Below, piece after piece: positions 1 to 13,300 of a stretch of DNA of 64,000 nucleotides. Made by a program: the position numbers and the translations under genes. This DNA comes from Setophaga petechia (lineage: Eukaryota; Chordata; Aves; Passeriformes; Parulidae): NCBI GenBank assembly GCA_024362935.1, contig JANCRA010000010.1, forward strand, positions 7,928,501 through 7,992,500. The letters are read 5' to 3'. A model generated the notes under the pieces. That model was given only the letters and a program-made list of their open reading frames with translations, searched no databases and was not told where the DNA came from. Within the stretch, counting starts at the first letter, position 1. Each line of letters begins with the position of its first letter.

Positions 1-3000
1 TTTAGTGCTGCTGAATGCACCTTTCTTCTATCCCCTTGCTACAGCTTTCCTCTTGCTGCTTCTGCTGGGGCATGTGGTAAGTCTGGTCTCAAATTAACGA
101 GAGCTGAGTGGTGTGCAATGTCACAGTTGCTGTTAATGATGAGTGAGGGCACAACCATCAGCCTCTGTAGGCAGGGCAACACCCTAGAGAGCTGGTCCAT
201 GTTTAGAGGTGCTGGACAAGAGTCAAAATGTCAAAAATTAGAATGAAAAAATAGGGGGACGTGTGAAATCTGTGCTTTCCTTCTGAGCTCAAATTTATTG
301 CCTTTTTTTTAAAATAAAACTAATTAAATGGAATTAACAACAACAACAAAAAAGAGGTTGAACTTAGACAAAAAAAAGATAATTAGGAAAATTAGCCTCT
401 TATCATTGCATTGAAACAAATATTGCCTTACACTAAGAAACTCTCAGGCACAGTAGTGGGACTGCAGAAGGTTCTTAACTTTCAATCCTCTCTCACTAGG
501 CACAAACAGGAAAATGGTGTGAGCAACACGTGCATAAACTCTCCCCAGTAATTCCAGTAATGGGACTCAAACAAAGTAAGGCTGTCCTGAATTGCTGTGG
601 AATAGGAAAGAGGACAAGTGTTTCAATCTGATATATTTCAATGACTTTGCCAGCCTTCCTCTAACCGAGGTCTGGCACAATGTCTTTATCTGCTGCTTTA
701 TCTGTCCAGAGGAAAGAGTGCCAGGCCCATTGCTTCCTACGAGGATACGTCACCCTGGTTAATGTACAACATCCCTGCTTGTGTCTGCACACACAGCGAG
801 GGGTTACGTGATGCTCTACGTGTCCTTCTCCTTCAGCATCAGCTCTGGAGCCTTCCACCAGCACCAGCCACACCCTGGAGCAATGCCAGCACCAGGGCTC
901 TGTGAGAAATGGGAGCCTTGGCTTGAGGCAGCTCCCATCCAGTCACAGTCTAAATAGTGGCTAAAATAAACAGGTTATGGCTTCTATTGTCACTGCATTG
1001 TCCTGTCCTGACTCAGTTCTCAGCCTGGGAAACTCTCACTGAGTCACAGAGGCTTTGCCTGGAGCGAGGGATTCGTGCTGGAGGAAAGGTTTCACCACCA
1101 GCACCACTTGCGGGTATGCAAGAGGGGAAACTCCAAGGAAGAGATGAAAGGATTGTTTTGGTTTGTGTGGGTTTTTGAATGAGCTTGGCACTAGAGGGAA
1201 GGTACAAAATCCAGGGACCTTACAGAGAACCAATAAAAGCAGTCACAACAGAGCAAGCTGGCCAGCCTTATCCAGAACTGAAACGGATCAGTAGGGAAAT
1301 AATGTCAGCTTGTGTGGTCCTTGGTCTCCTGGTTACCTCTCCTGGGTGAGGATGTGTTGAAAGATGAGAGCCCCCAGCCAGAAAATCCTCTGGCAGCTCT
1401 CTGCCTAAGCTACAGAGTTTTATCTTCCTCTCCAGAGGCCCCATTTCAGATTTGCAGAACAAAATCTGCTCTGGCCTGTTCAGATAAAAGCTCTCCCAGC
1501 CAGCTAACCATGCCATCTCCTAAAACAAGGGCCTTTACTTGCTTTGGAATGCACACTGGCTTTTCCCTTCTGTCTTTATGGATTGAACCATGCAACCTTG
1601 GATTTCCAACACAAGAATTACCTGTAAAATACCTTGACATGAAAGCACAGGATAATAAGGCTGCCCCTAGCTAAACTGCCTGGACAGAAAAGCAGATTTC
1701 TGCTTGTGCTGGCAAAACAGAGCTCTGATGAGGAAAACCATCACAAGCAGTGCTTTCAAACCCAAATGCAGGCACTGGAGGTATTGATTTCTCTATTATT
1801 GACTGTTCTTGTTCACTCTGTACAGAATTTCCATTGCAGGATGCTTTCCTGAAGGCCCAAGGGACTGCTGAGCTGCAGTGCTTGTGTCACTGGTGGCCAG
1901 CAGTGAACAGCAACTCACACTTGTGAGTCTCAGAGGGGTTCTACAGGATTTTAACTGAAGGATGCTACAAGCTCACATCTCAATTACACCACGTGGAACA
2001 ACAGATCTGACTATCAATTCTGATGACACTCTCTGTAGAGATCTTCCTACCTCTGCTATCTTAAAAGTGCTACAGCTGGTTACCACCCTGACATCCTATA
2101 GGAAAAGGCTTTGGAAATGGAGAAAAAATAGCTACAATAATACTTACCTCTCAAGGCCATGGCTGAAGTCCTTTATGGCAGGCAGACCAGCAGTTTTCAT
2201 GAGGTGATGTTACCTATTTTATTTGCAGGGGATTTCACAATGGAGATACAATAAAGAATCTGAACCAAAGGGATACAGTCTCCACAATGAGCAGAGCAGT
2301 TTAACTTTGTCACCTCATACCGTGCTCCATAAGGTAGTCCCTTACTTTAGCTGCTTGTCAATCACTTTTTGTCCTTGACTAAATATTCCTGATTAATATT
2401 TTCAGCCTTCTGCATGCTGTTAAATTCAGGCTTTAAATGCCTTTGTCAATAGGAGTGGTCTGGAAGCACATCTGTGAGTGAGGAATCTTCACTCACACCA
2501 GAAAGCTGTGCAGGAAAATTGCATCCTTGCCCTCAGCTTCCCAAATTCTCTCCTCTCCACTTGGTCTTACAGTTTGGGATCCTGCACACTGGTAGACCAT
2601 CATCAGCTCTCAAGTTATGGAGAGGCTGTCTGGCCTTTACAGCCAAAGGGAAACTGTGGCTTTCCATGGCTGTGCCTGGATGAGATGCTGAGTTTTGTAC
2701 AGTGCAGCTGTTCCATTGTGCAGTTTAGACAAAAAGTTCCCATGAATCTAAAAAATATGAAAACATTTTGCTGGGCCACCTACAGCAACTTCCGTTGTGT
2801 GCCAGTAATGGGAATGGCATCAATATGTTAATGAAACAATCCTGATGAGTTTAATACATGGGGTAAGCTCTGCCTTGCAATTCTTTTATTCCTGTAACTG
2901 CTGGATGACCCAGTTATAGGTTGTTGATGATGATTTTTTTCACTGCAGTAATTAATTCTGTGAATTTTGAAAGTCTACCGCATTGTTTTTAAGATGATGA

Positions 3001-3596
3001 AATGTCCCACTTCTCCACTTGATCCTTTAAATATCAGGCCAGAGAAGTTAAAACCAAACAATGGTATTCCCCTTGAATGTACAGTTGGCACATTGAAGAC
3101 ATCCCTTTTGTAATATGGAAAAGGCAGGCTGTCATTTTCACTTCTTAAAAATGCTCAAATGCTCAAATTATCAGTAGAGTTGCACCAGGACTGTTCTCTT
3201 GAAAAAAAATTCCTTTTAGCTGTAATACTTCGCTCAAGCCACTCTAAGCAGTGCGAAATAAAGATCAAGTACATTTTGAACTCTAATGCTGCCTCAAATT
3301 AAAAGTACTCAATGCTTTCTTTTGCAAGACCTGATACACAGAGGAAAGAAAAAAGGATGACAGGTGAAAGTGACCTTTTCAGAGAGAAGGGCAGGCAAAC
3401 CCATCATCCCCGCTCCTGTTACCTCCTGCAACCTCGACTGATTTTCCCTGGATTAGTGTCAGATGCTGATCTCCCTAATGACAGTGAGGGCAGTTCTCCT
3501 CTGTAGCTGCTTTGTCTGATTCTAGCAGGGCTAACTATGACAAAATACAGGATTCAGGAGGAACAGGCATTAAACAGAACCTCAACCTACAGAAGC
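1..3596. other. Unique non-coding DNA, no gene seen
   Basis: All six frames are broken into short pieces, and none of the open pieces reads like a known protein. A short A/T-rich stretch at about 300-410 contains CAA-type and A-run simple sequence. There is a small 9-bp direct duplication (TGCTCAAA twice) near 3155. I see no repeat family that I can name, no CpG cluster and no RNA gene. Intron or intergenic DNA is the simplest reading. Confidence 0.6.
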
Positions 3597-3770
3597 ATGG
3601 AATCATGGCATGGTTTGGGTTGGAAGGGACCTTAAAGACCATCTTGTTCCAATGCCCTGCCTTGGGCAGGGATGCCACCCACCAGACCAGGCTGCTCAGA
3701 GCCCCATCCAGCCTGGCCTTGAACACTTCCAGGGATGGGGCATCCACAAGCTCTTTGGGTAACAGAGAGG
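3597..3770 (-). mobile_element. CR1 LINE fragment, 3' end, 5'-truncated
   Basis: This is the 3' tip of a CR1 non-LTR retrotransposon lying on the minus strand. Seen: the plus strand carries the reverse complement of the standard avian CR1 tail, including GGTTTGGGTTGGAAGGGACC just inside the tip, then the stretch ending in CTTCCAGGGATGGGGCATCC. Read on the minus strand, one frame gives the typical CR1 ORF2 C-terminus (LVDAPSLEVFKARLDGALSS), then the short 3' UTR. The copy is about 170 bp, against several kilobases for a full element, so it is a dead 5'-truncated insertion. The octamer tail at the 3' end is decayed. The family assignment is secure; the subfamily is not. Confidence 0.93.
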
Positions 3771-5814
3771 ATGAGTTTGCCTTCAATGTTTTCACCTAGG
3801 ACTCGGAACAAGGCCAACTACCTTAGTGTCCCAGCCCTGCTTGCTGCTTTACCCAGGAGAAGGTCCTTTTGCCTCTTGAAATCTTTACCTTCAATTTTTG
3901 TCCTTTCTCCAAAACCACCTCCTTTGCCTGGCTTCACTGCTAGAGACTCTCAGCTCTGCACAGCCAGATGGATCTCCCATCATGGCAGCAGCACTGCTGA
4001 GCTCCAGTCATGGCCATTTCCAAAATGGATGTCACCATAATGTCATTAATCACCACAGTCAAACATGAACAAGCATTTCTGAATTTCTCTGCACTGGTAA
4101 ATCTTGGTGCCTTCCACAGGGATGTTCAAACAGCCACTGATACAGCACAGAGACCAACTTTGAGAGCATCAGGAATTTTGGTGAAGCAAGGGTAGACCAA
4201 AGCTACAACTGACCTCTTTCTCCTCCTGTCCCACAAAAGACAACACAGAAATGGATTCATTCCCTGGGATTTACACTCAGTAGCCTCTTCATTGTAGCAT
4301 GGTGCTCTATTATGTAGAGATAATGGTGAATGCAAGCGCAGGCAGTGAGCAAACAGCCATTTGGAGATAAGTCAGGCAGCTAAATAGACCCTTGTGAGGC
4401 CAGTGCCACTGAACCCAGGACTCAGATGCCCAATTAGCTCCATCACAGGCCAGGGAGCTGGCCCAGAGCCTGTGAAGGAGGGACACAGATATTTCCTTGG
4501 TGCACAGAGGCAGCTCTGATCTTCTCGATGCATCTGACACCCTTGCACAGATCTATTCAGGCTGACAAAGTGGTGATTTCAGCAGCAACACTAACGAGGC
4601 TTGATTTACCACTCTCATTTGCAGACCACGTTTCTACACTGTCAACACCACTGCTTGAGTTCCTCCCTTCTTGCCATGAGCATCTTCCATTTCCCTTTCC
4701 AACAAGAACACACAGCTTTTCCCCATGTCCTGTCACCCAGCCCTGGGAACCTCAGCTTTGTACACACCCCCAACCCTTTTCCTGGGCAGGTGGTGGCACA
4801 TGCCAGGGCTGGTGCAGAGCCACTGCCCTGCTGCCAGGGGAGCTGCTGCGGCCACAGAATACGATGCTAACTGATGTTTCTTCCAATGGGTACACATTGA
4901 AAGCAAGGAAGAGAGGAGAAAAGAAGAGACAGATAGCACAGGAAATACAAGGCAGGACCAGCATGGCATTATCTTCAATCTCCTTTTCACTGCTTAGCAA
5001 TAAGCTAAAGTTTTCTGCTGGCCTCAGAAATAACCCCATGGCCAAGGGCCACCGGGTCTGGATGCAGCAGCAGTGGCAGAGGCGTGTGCAGTGTCTCCAT
5101 CCCTGCCCCAGAATCCCACCCAGCTGTCCAGGGCAGTGATGTCTCCTATCACACAAAAAGCCCTTTCCACAGAGAGGTCACAGCTTGATTCATAGGCTTT
5201 TGTGAAGGCCAATTCAGCTGGGGCTCATTCATGCCTTTTCTCAGGCACAGGAACTAACACTGAATCCTTCCACAGTCCCGTGGCCAGGGGGGTTGTGGCT
5301 GCTCCTTGGGAGCACAAAACTGAGCCCTGGCTCAGCCCCATGCCTTGGGCACAGCAGGGTAGCCCCAAGAGAGAGCAGAGACTCGAGTAACCTTGTTCAA
5401 GCCACCAGGGCCCGGGGAGAGCCTCCCATGTGGGAGTGGGCACGCACAGGATGTGGCTGCCAGACCCTTCCAGTGGCCCCACAGCAGCACGAAAACCCAA
5501 ACAACCATGGACCCTAAACTTGTCACACTGCTCGCTTTTTCTCTCCTCTCCTCCTGATGTCAATTTCTGGTGCAATCCCAGAAATAACATGGACAAATTC
5601 TTGGCTTGCTATTTTTGGCAGCTCCTCCCACCGAGGAAAGAGGGAAATTACACTGTGGGCTATTCAGGCAAGCTGGCATGCCTGCCACAAACACGCTTTC
5701 CAGCCTGTAGGGCTCTAATGATAAATCCTGGCCATGCTGAGCACTTGGTTTGGCTTCAGAGCACCTTTGGAAGGGCCAGCACTGTGCTAGACAAGCTGCC
5801 TACACGTTTAGAAG
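3771..5814. other. Unique non-coding DNA
   Basis: No recognisable gene. A 203-codon open frame runs 4528-5139 on the plus strand, but its translation (rich in H, P, S and C with no domain pattern) and an overlapping open minus-strand frame argue for chance openness in a C-rich, stop-poor stretch. Confidence 0.55.
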
Positions 5815-6060
5815 GTGCTATTTATTTATTAAGTCTATTTAACGAGTAGAAATAGAGCTGTGTGGTGGGCACGGTGACCCAGGGTGACTGGTGTGGGATG
5901 AAAGGCTCCTGGCTTCCTGGCATGTCAAACACACCCGCCTGGCACCACTCCCTGGGCTGCAAAGATAAGTAGCAGGGTGATCACCTTTTAATCTGCACCT
6001 AATTAGCAAGGAGCAGATGTCAACGGGCCGCCAGGCCAAAGCAAAGGAGGCCATTTACGG
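5815..6060. promoter_or_regulatory. Possible conserved non-coding element
   Basis: An A/T-rich stretch (TATTTATTTATTAAG) at about 5819-5833 is followed within 190 bp by a GATAAG motif, a TTTAATCTG motif and a CTAATTAGC homeodomain-type core near 6000. Such densities are typical of tissue enhancers, but they also occur by chance. No conservation data are available here, so this is inference only. Confidence 0.15.
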
Positions 6061-6357
6061 ACACCAAGCCACAAAGACACCTCCCGTGTGTAACCCAGCA
6101 TGTCCTGAAGACACCAGGGGGGAATAACAAGGTGCAGCCTTCCAGCAGCCTGCCACAGAAACTGCACGCTGTGAAGGGTACACGAGTGCCTTCACACCTG
6201 AAAGTGCAGGTTTGTGTTGTGGTAGGTGGTGGATGAAAGAACATTTTGTTACTCTGGGTTTACACGGCATTTACTATGCCATGGCACCGCTTCTAGGAAT
6301 TTGTCTGCAGTGATAACAATAATATACTTGGATTCTTATTTTTTTCTCTAAACACAG

Positions 6358-6590
6358 TGCCCACACACAACTCAAAGCAGTACAAAACTGAGGAACACAC
6401 CAAACAAGGCTGGTTTAAAGAAAATCAGCAGATTGTTTTTAAATTTACAAATGCTTCAATGGCCAAAAGCCTGAAACAGTCCCGAGTGGAAGAAGATTTT
6501 TATGGAAAGTACACAGGATCTTTCATGCTCATTCATAATAGATGGGTTGCACCCAAGCAAATCCTGCCAGACCTAAAGATGAAATGTTGA
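6358..6590 (+). other. Exon-like segment of unknown identity
   Basis: A pyrimidine-rich tract with an AG at 6356-6357 (TTTTTTTCTCTAAACACAG) makes a good splice acceptor. It is followed by an open frame of about 77 codons ending in TGA near 6590. The peptide is rich in K, Q, N and aromatic residues (for example EEDFYGKYTGSFMLIHNRWV) and looks more protein-like than neighbouring frames, but I do not recognise any domain. No ATG lies at its start, so if real it would be a terminal exon or an exon of a non-coding RNA. Third-codon positions are not strongly biased. A decayed pseudogene piece or a chance frame are equally possible. Confidence 0.15.
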
Positions 6591-6593
6591 ATC

Positions 6594-8825
6594 ATCCCTT
6601 TCAGGCCCTTGAACCTACAATTTGGTCCCAGAAGGTTTACCTCTTTTCCAGCTGAAGCTTTGTTTAAACACAAAGGTAAGTTGCAACCAGGCCATTTTAG
6701 ATTCTACTCTAGTTCTACATTTTTACAAATTCCTGCACGGTTCAAACCTAGGAATTTAATTTACCTGATCACAAAATTTGAAGCCAGGCATAGAATTTGG
6801 AACTAGTAACAGGCAAGGATGTCCCTGAAGAGGAGGGTGGCCAACTTGTGGCTTAGATTCAGAGCCACATCTCATTGTAGTTGGCATTAGAGCCAGGATT
6901 AACTGCTCAGCACCTCAAATCCTTGTACATGAAAATGAATCCATAACTCTGGATTGACAAACCCCAAGAGTGCTAAAGAATATAATCTGAGGAGCTTGAT
7001 ATCTCCAGAGTCAATCAAGCAAGGGACACAGAGGAGCATCATATCTGTGAGATGCTGGGTTCTGCCGTGGAGCCAAGTTGTCACCCTGACTCTGGCATTA
7101 CAGGTTACAGTCAAAAACCCTTCCTGTTACATAAAGAGCAAGCAGATGTCCTATGTCCTAGTCCAAAACTTGCTTCCTAGTCCTGTCTTACAGATGTCAT
7201 ACTTTCATCCATGTAGTAAACGGTGTGGTGGCTGAAAGACCAACTTTTTGCTGGAGACCAGCAAAATCCACAAAAGATGAGCACAGTTGGAAACCCAGGT
7301 ATGGCATTATTCATAACACAGCTGCTGAGGGGCTACAGAGGACAGGGGAGGAGGGGAGGAGAATCTGCAGCAGATGGTAATGTCTGGCTCATGGGATATT
7401 GAAGAGGAAAAGCTTCACTTTCTGACAAAAATCAAAGTCTAGCTTGATGCCTTGACCAGCAGCCACACCAGGTCACCAAAACCTGAGGCCATGCCATGAC
7501 TAAAACAAAGACAAGAAAAACTGTCCTATGTCTAAACATATTTCAGGAGTAGTCCTCTTGAAACAGATTTAAATTGAGCCTATCTGTCTCTAGACAACCT
7601 AGACCCAGCCTAAATGACACCAGTTTTCTCCAGGGGGACAGTCAGGAAATAAACCCCATGGTGTCAGGGAGCAGTGGAAGATTCTGCCAGGCCTGATGGA
7701 GTTGTCCAAAAGGCTTCTGACTTGATGATGTTAGCACAAAGAAAGCCCAGATGTTTGTAACTGTTCATGGGCCAGAAACTCACAGCACAGCCCTCCCAGA
7801 CAGATCTTCAAACATATAAATGCTCAGCCATCACAGTACTGTTGAAGATGCTGGATCACAACAACTGGCTGCACTGCCAGCAAGTAATTCCCATCACTTT
7901 ATAAAGCACATTAGGCTGCCCAAACAGGAGTACTGCTCTGAGCTACAGCAGCTTTAATCCTATTGAATATCACACATGACTCCTGTTTAGACAGGCTGCA
8001 AGGACTTCCATTTTCCCCCTCCCCTGCAAATGCCCATAAAGTTCTTGAATTTTCTGAGCTGTAACTTTTCACACTGCTTTTTCTGCCAGCATTGGCTTTC
8101 ATTATTTCTTTTAAATATAAACTTGGAGCAAAACCTCTTCAGATGTTTCAAGTTACAAATGGGTGGAAAAAATATAATTTTCTACATTAAAAAGAAAGTT
8201 TTGTGTGCCATGCGAGGGAGACACACAGAAGGAAAGAAGCAGGGAATAGCTCAAAAATGGCAATACTTTGAAACCTGAAACTTGGCATGGGGACAGTTCC
8301 TGACAAAGTGTATGCTCTGCTAAGTTTAGAAAAAATTGTGGTTGTAAAATAAAGCGATGAGCACTTGAGTACACGCTGGTGCACAGACAGCAGAGGACAC
8401 TGTTTGGATTTAGCCATTAACTCTGAGCACCATTCTTTGCATCACAAGCAGCAATCACAAAAAAGGACACTCCAGGTCTAAAAAAATATCTCTGAGCTTC
8501 AAAAAAAAAATATAAAAGAAAATAATATAAAATAACATGGCAATGGCCTATCATTCCAGTGCATACTAAAATATTCGAGCCATTTGGAGAGAACTAAACC
8601 AGACAGCAAAGCCTTGAATTTGGACCACTTGGCCACTAATCGATAATTAACGGCTCCTGAACAAAGAAGCAAGTTCCTCTTCTCTTAAAAGATGAAAACT
8701 GCATCCAGTCCATCATTGTGACCTGCCATGCCACAGCCATATTCCTCCTCCATTTAAATGTTCCCTATTTCAGGTGTGAGGGGAGAGGCAGTGCCAGGGT
8801 GGGCACAGCACAGATGGATGTCGGG
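6594..8825. other. Unique non-coding DNA
   Basis: No gene, repeat family or RNA recognised. There is a short purine-rich stretch around 7340-7365 and an A/T-rich stretch near 8480-8535. Open frames are short and anonymous. Confidence 0.55.
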
Positions 8826-9120
8826 GGAGCCCTCCCATGGCAGGGGTAACATCCCCTGGATTAAACCTGAGCCCTTCCATGGCAGGGGTAACATCCCCTG
8901 GATTAAACCTGAGCCCTCCCATGGCAGGGGTAACATCCCCTGGATTAAACCTGAGCCCTCCCATGGCAGGGGTAACATCCCCTGGATTAAACCTGAGCCC
9001 TCCCATGGCAGGGGTAACATCCCCTGGATTAAACCTGAGCCCTCCCATGGCAGGGGTAACATCCCCTGGATTGAACCTGAGCTCTCCCATGGCAGGGGTA
9101 ACATCCCCTGGATTAAACCT
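8826..9120. repeat. 42-bp minisatellite, seven tandem copies
   Basis: A 42-bp unit is repeated about seven times with very few differences. CCATGG recurs at 8835 and 8877 and then at the same 42-bp step. Each unit contains CAGGGG, a 6-nt spacer (TAACAT) and CCCCTG, so every copy can form a perfect 6-bp-stem hairpin. Because 42 is a multiple of three and the unit lacks stops in two plus and two minus frames, the array creates long open frames with a 14-residue period (such as GRGNIPWIKPEPSH). These are by-products of the repeat and not genes. High copy identity suggests recent expansion and probable length polymorphism. Confidence 0.97.
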
Positions 9121-10360
9121 GGTGAGTGTCACCACATGTGAGTCCCAGCACAGCCAGGACAGGTTAATCCCAGCAGTTAGATCAGACACCCTCCCTTGCA
9201 TCAGGCCAGAGCTGGGGTAATTTCACACTTGAGGAGCAGGCACTGGAGAGAACCCCTGAGCACAGAATGTGTAATTTGCACTTGGAAATGATCAGAGAGT
9301 TCAGGCACTGTCCCCAGTGCCTACTGCCCTCCTGCATGAGAGAAAAACAGTTCAGCTGCTCAGCCAAGGCCAGGCTGGACCCAGGCTGGGGGCTGGGAGA
9401 GGGTCAGCAGTCCTGGAAAAGATTGCAGTGACAAGAACAGATGCTCCTCCTCTGGCTGGCCAAGGGATGGCCGACAAAATTTTTAAACTGGAATCATAAT
9501 CTGTCACTTTAGGCTGGCACATGGACAATCTGGACAAATAGGGATAATCCTCTGTACACAGGCATCCACCTGCAATTTATGGGTGTCTGCACAATACAGC
9601 AATGTGCAGATGTATTAATCCAGAGCCAAAAGAGGCTCTGGTGGGAGCAGCCAGCCTGTGCAACAAGAGCAGAGCCTGTCCTCACACACTGGCAGTGAGA
9701 GCTGTGCTCACACTTGGGACTGACCTCTCACACTGCACAGAGGGTGAGCAAGAGGCTCTCAGCTCCTGTGACTGTCCAGCAGCTCACAGCACCCCAGCAC
9801 ATCAGCCTGGTGTTTACACAAAGTGCTGATTCCCAGCAGTGCTCTTCATTCCCAGATCTCACAGCACTGTCCCAGGGAAAGCAGGTAGGAAAAAGAAGTA
9901 GATTTATTCCTGATTTTAGGTAAGATAAAGTGCACAGCAGCTCTGAGGTTCCAGCTGAGCACTGCTCATTGCTACTGGCACCTGTAATCCAGCCGCAAAC
10001 TGTCCCAAACAGCAGAGGAATCTTGCATGCAAGAACATTCCCATGAAAATTAGAATAACAGCAGCCCCATTTCATTTTTATATTCAAAATTTGCACACTC
10101 TGGCTGAAAACTTGGCTGTAGCAGCCCCTCACAGGGTTCTGACAGGCCCCCTCCAAACTGACATAGGAGGAATTGGCTCCTTAACTTCACTAGAGGAGTG
10201 AGCCTGTCTGAGAAGAACCTCCCAGCCCCTGCTCTGCTTACTGACATTTTCAACAAAAGGTTCAATTTGTGTAATTTGGGAGAAGAACCCTCTATTTGCC
10301 CACCTTTAAAAGCTGGACTAGAGCAATCAAAGCCATTTCACTGGGGAAGTTCTGTCTGGA
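9121..10360. other. Unique non-coding DNA
   Basis: Nothing recognisable between the minisatellite and the CACACAGACA microsatellite. The plus-strand open frame that crosses the microsatellite from 10198 is not supported as coding. Confidence 0.5.
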
Positions 10361-10388
10361 CACACAGACACACACAGACACACACAGA
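10361..10388. repeat. CACACAGACA microsatellite
   Basis: A 10-bp unit, CACACAGACA, is repeated about 2.8 times. It sits inside a 193-codon plus-strand open frame (10198-10779), whose T/H-rich middle is simply the translated repeat. A plain simple repeat. Confidence 0.85.
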
Positions 10389-13300
10389 GGCAAACAGAGG
10401 AGCTGAAGCCCAGCGTGCCCCTGTAAACACCACATTTCCTTCCTCACACACACATGCAAAAAGGTGGGATGGTTTTAAACACCCTCTGTTCAGAGAGACC
10501 TTTCATTTTAGCTATCCTGGGTCAAAGCAAACAACATCACATGGTACCTCAAAGTGGTTTCTTTTGGCTTTTTATATTTGGGAAACACTGAGCACATTTT
10601 TACTGATCCAAGTATTGTCCAAACAGGCACTGGCATCACTTCATATTAGTTCCATCATCCTCTGTGCTGTAACCATGGAAAATAAAAAACCTCAGGCACT
10701 GGGGAATGACCTGAACTTTGATCTGAAGCAAATTTCTGCCGAAGGTTGGAAAGAAAATCACATATGCAAATTATTTTAGCATTTGTCATTTTTCAGCATA
10801 TTTGTCCTCTTTTTATTTTTGTTCTGAGGAAAAGCAAGAATAGAAAATCAAAAAACCCCAAGAGAATTACTATAAAGTGTTTTGAAGGCAGCTTATTTGG
10901 AAGGGAAGTCAGGGACAGAACATAAAAGCCTGATCTAATGAGATTTCCAGTCCAATTTTGCCAAATATAGGACATTTGCATATTGGGAATTTTGCAGGCA
11001 TCCAAATTGTGGTTAATTGAATACAAAACTTGTGCAATGAAACATGAGATACAACTTGAATTAACCGAGCTTAAACAGCATCTGACCAGACCTTAAGTGC
11101 AAGAATAGGAGTTTTGGTGAATGTTTTGGTGCATCAAAGCTGAGTAAAATGAGTTTGCACAGGGTGCATTGTCTAATCACAAAAACAGCTGCAGAAAAAT
11201 TTCTCTGGCACCAGGATGCTGTCAGGATCAAAGAAAAGGTTTATATATTGTTGTGGATAATGAGGAGACACTTGGGAACAAATTGCTTCAGAATCCTGGT
11301 GCTCGGGGGCTGAACCTGGGAGATGCCAGCAGGAAAATGCCCCCTTTGAGGACAGCATGGACAGCACCTCCCAACCCAGGCACTGTAAAGAAAACAGCCC
11401 TGTCAGAGGTAGGAGATGAGAGAGGACAAGAGGAACTTCACTGTGGTGAAGAGAGTTGGAAAACAGAACTATTTTGTTGATAATTTCAATTCTACATCAA
11501 TGAATCACTGAGCGTCGCTCCCGACTCTGAGCTGCCCAGGCAGGAGTGGGCCTTATCCTAACGTGGTGTAGGATTATCTCAGCAGGACATAAATACAATA
11601 AAAGGATACACTTGAAATTAATGTGTACCCAAAACAAGCCTGAGCCCAGGTGCCTTTCCAACAGGAAACTGTCACTGGGTGATTTTGCAGGTGATTCCTT
11701 TTATTCTTCTAAATTCAATAAAGCCAGGTGGCCACCAGCAAGCCTGAAACCCCCAATGCAGCCTTGAAGCAAAGATGAATTTCAGGAGTGACCCAGAGAG
11801 CTGGGACCACACAACATCTCTGTTCTCCCAAGGAGGACCAAACATGCATGGCTGTGCTCCAGCTTTAAGGAGAATCATGTAACTGAGACAATAGCAGAGA
11901 CAAGAGCAGCCTGGATTCACACCATTGCAGCTGATGTGGATTTCTGTCAGGGGACCATCATCTCCAACTCACACCCCATTTATTAGTCTCTGCTCTCCCA
12001 CAGGAGCTATTCTGGGTGAAGCAGAGGAATTCACAGCAGGTCTCTCACTCTCCATTTCCCATCAGCAGAGTCCTTTTAAAGAGAAAAATCAGGCAACAAC
12101 TGGTGACATATATCAGAGCATTTCTGCAGGAGAGCTCTGTGAGGCAGGGACGTGGAGAGGTGTGATCCTTCACTGATGGAGCTGTGCTGGAACAATCCCA
12201 TGTGTGGATACAGCCACACCCATACAATACCATCCCCCTTTCCTTTTTCTTTTTTAACAAAAATGGCTTGTGTTGTGCTTTATGACTGTGTTTGCACAAA
12301 GGTGTATTTTTTTCTTTATATTCTGGCAGTACAAAGCACATCTACATCCAGATGAGGCAGCATTTGGTGGGTGTAACAGCCTTTGGTGTCCTATTTTGGG
12401 CAGGTGTTCATAGTATAGCCAAGACCTCACATTTTCTGGAACAGATGAACACAACTCAGGATTATCCCTTGACACATCTCAAAACAGCTTAGTGGGAAGA
12501 CATGAGGAAGGGGTGTGAAAACAGTGAAGACTTTCAGAGGTCTGCTCACATGCATGAAATGAAAAGCAACTGCATTTTCAGACTGTGTTAGTCTGAGGAA
12601 AAAACGAGTAATAGATCTTGGTGGGGGGGGTTGGTGGATGGATAGAGACAGTGCAGATGAAGAGAGAAATAAACACAGCTGAAATAAATTCTGATTTCTG
12701 ATCAAGGGTATATATTCATGGAATATGGCATGTGGTATTAGCCCAGCTGAACACACAGCAGCAGCAGGCACTGCGACCCACAACCACAAAGTGAGCAAAA
12801 GCTGTTGGCAGCAGCAGTCCAAAAAAAGGATATGAATAATTAGAGTTCTTCTAAACAAGGTCAGGTTTTAGCTTCTGTTTCTTTTCCTCTACTGAGCAGT
12901 CAAGGGAGGTGGCTCAAAATTATTCAGGACGAGTTTTGTCCTGGTAAGTCTCAGAACAAGGTGGAAGATTTGAAAAGATTCAGAGCCTACAGTGTTGACC
13001 ACAAACTTTGCTGTTCATTAAATGTGAGCTGAGCCATGAACTCTGCAAGTTCTGGAAGACGAGTTTGCTGCATCCTCAAAACAGCTTTCCTGACAGGAAC
13101 TTAATTCCTGACACCTTGAATTAAGATGCTGCTGCAATTTTCATGTTCTGTCCCACAACAAGGCTTCCCCTGGACCACTGAACACAGCATTTCTCTAACT
13201 GTGCTGCCCCTTCCACTTTTCACAAAAAGGGAAAAATATACAGAATTAGCTGCAGGTAGGGACTGAAAGGGAGTTTATTTCTTAATGATTCAATGCAACT

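Noticed and set aside
4528..5139. 203-codon plus-strand open frame
   Set aside because: No recognisable domain, other frames open over the same bases, and the length is close to what chance allows in 64 kb. Not reported as a gene.
8826..9120. Possible CRISPR-like array
   Set aside because: Repeats are directly adjacent with no unique spacers, and the host is a vertebrate.
8758..9220. Periodic open frames on both strands across the minisatellite
   Set aside because: They result from a stop-free 42-bp unit whose length is a multiple of three. Several frames are open at once, which a real repeat protein would not explain.
10198..10779. 193-codon plus-strand open frame
   Set aside because: Part of it is a translated CACACAGACA repeat; the remainder shows no family resemblance or codon bias.
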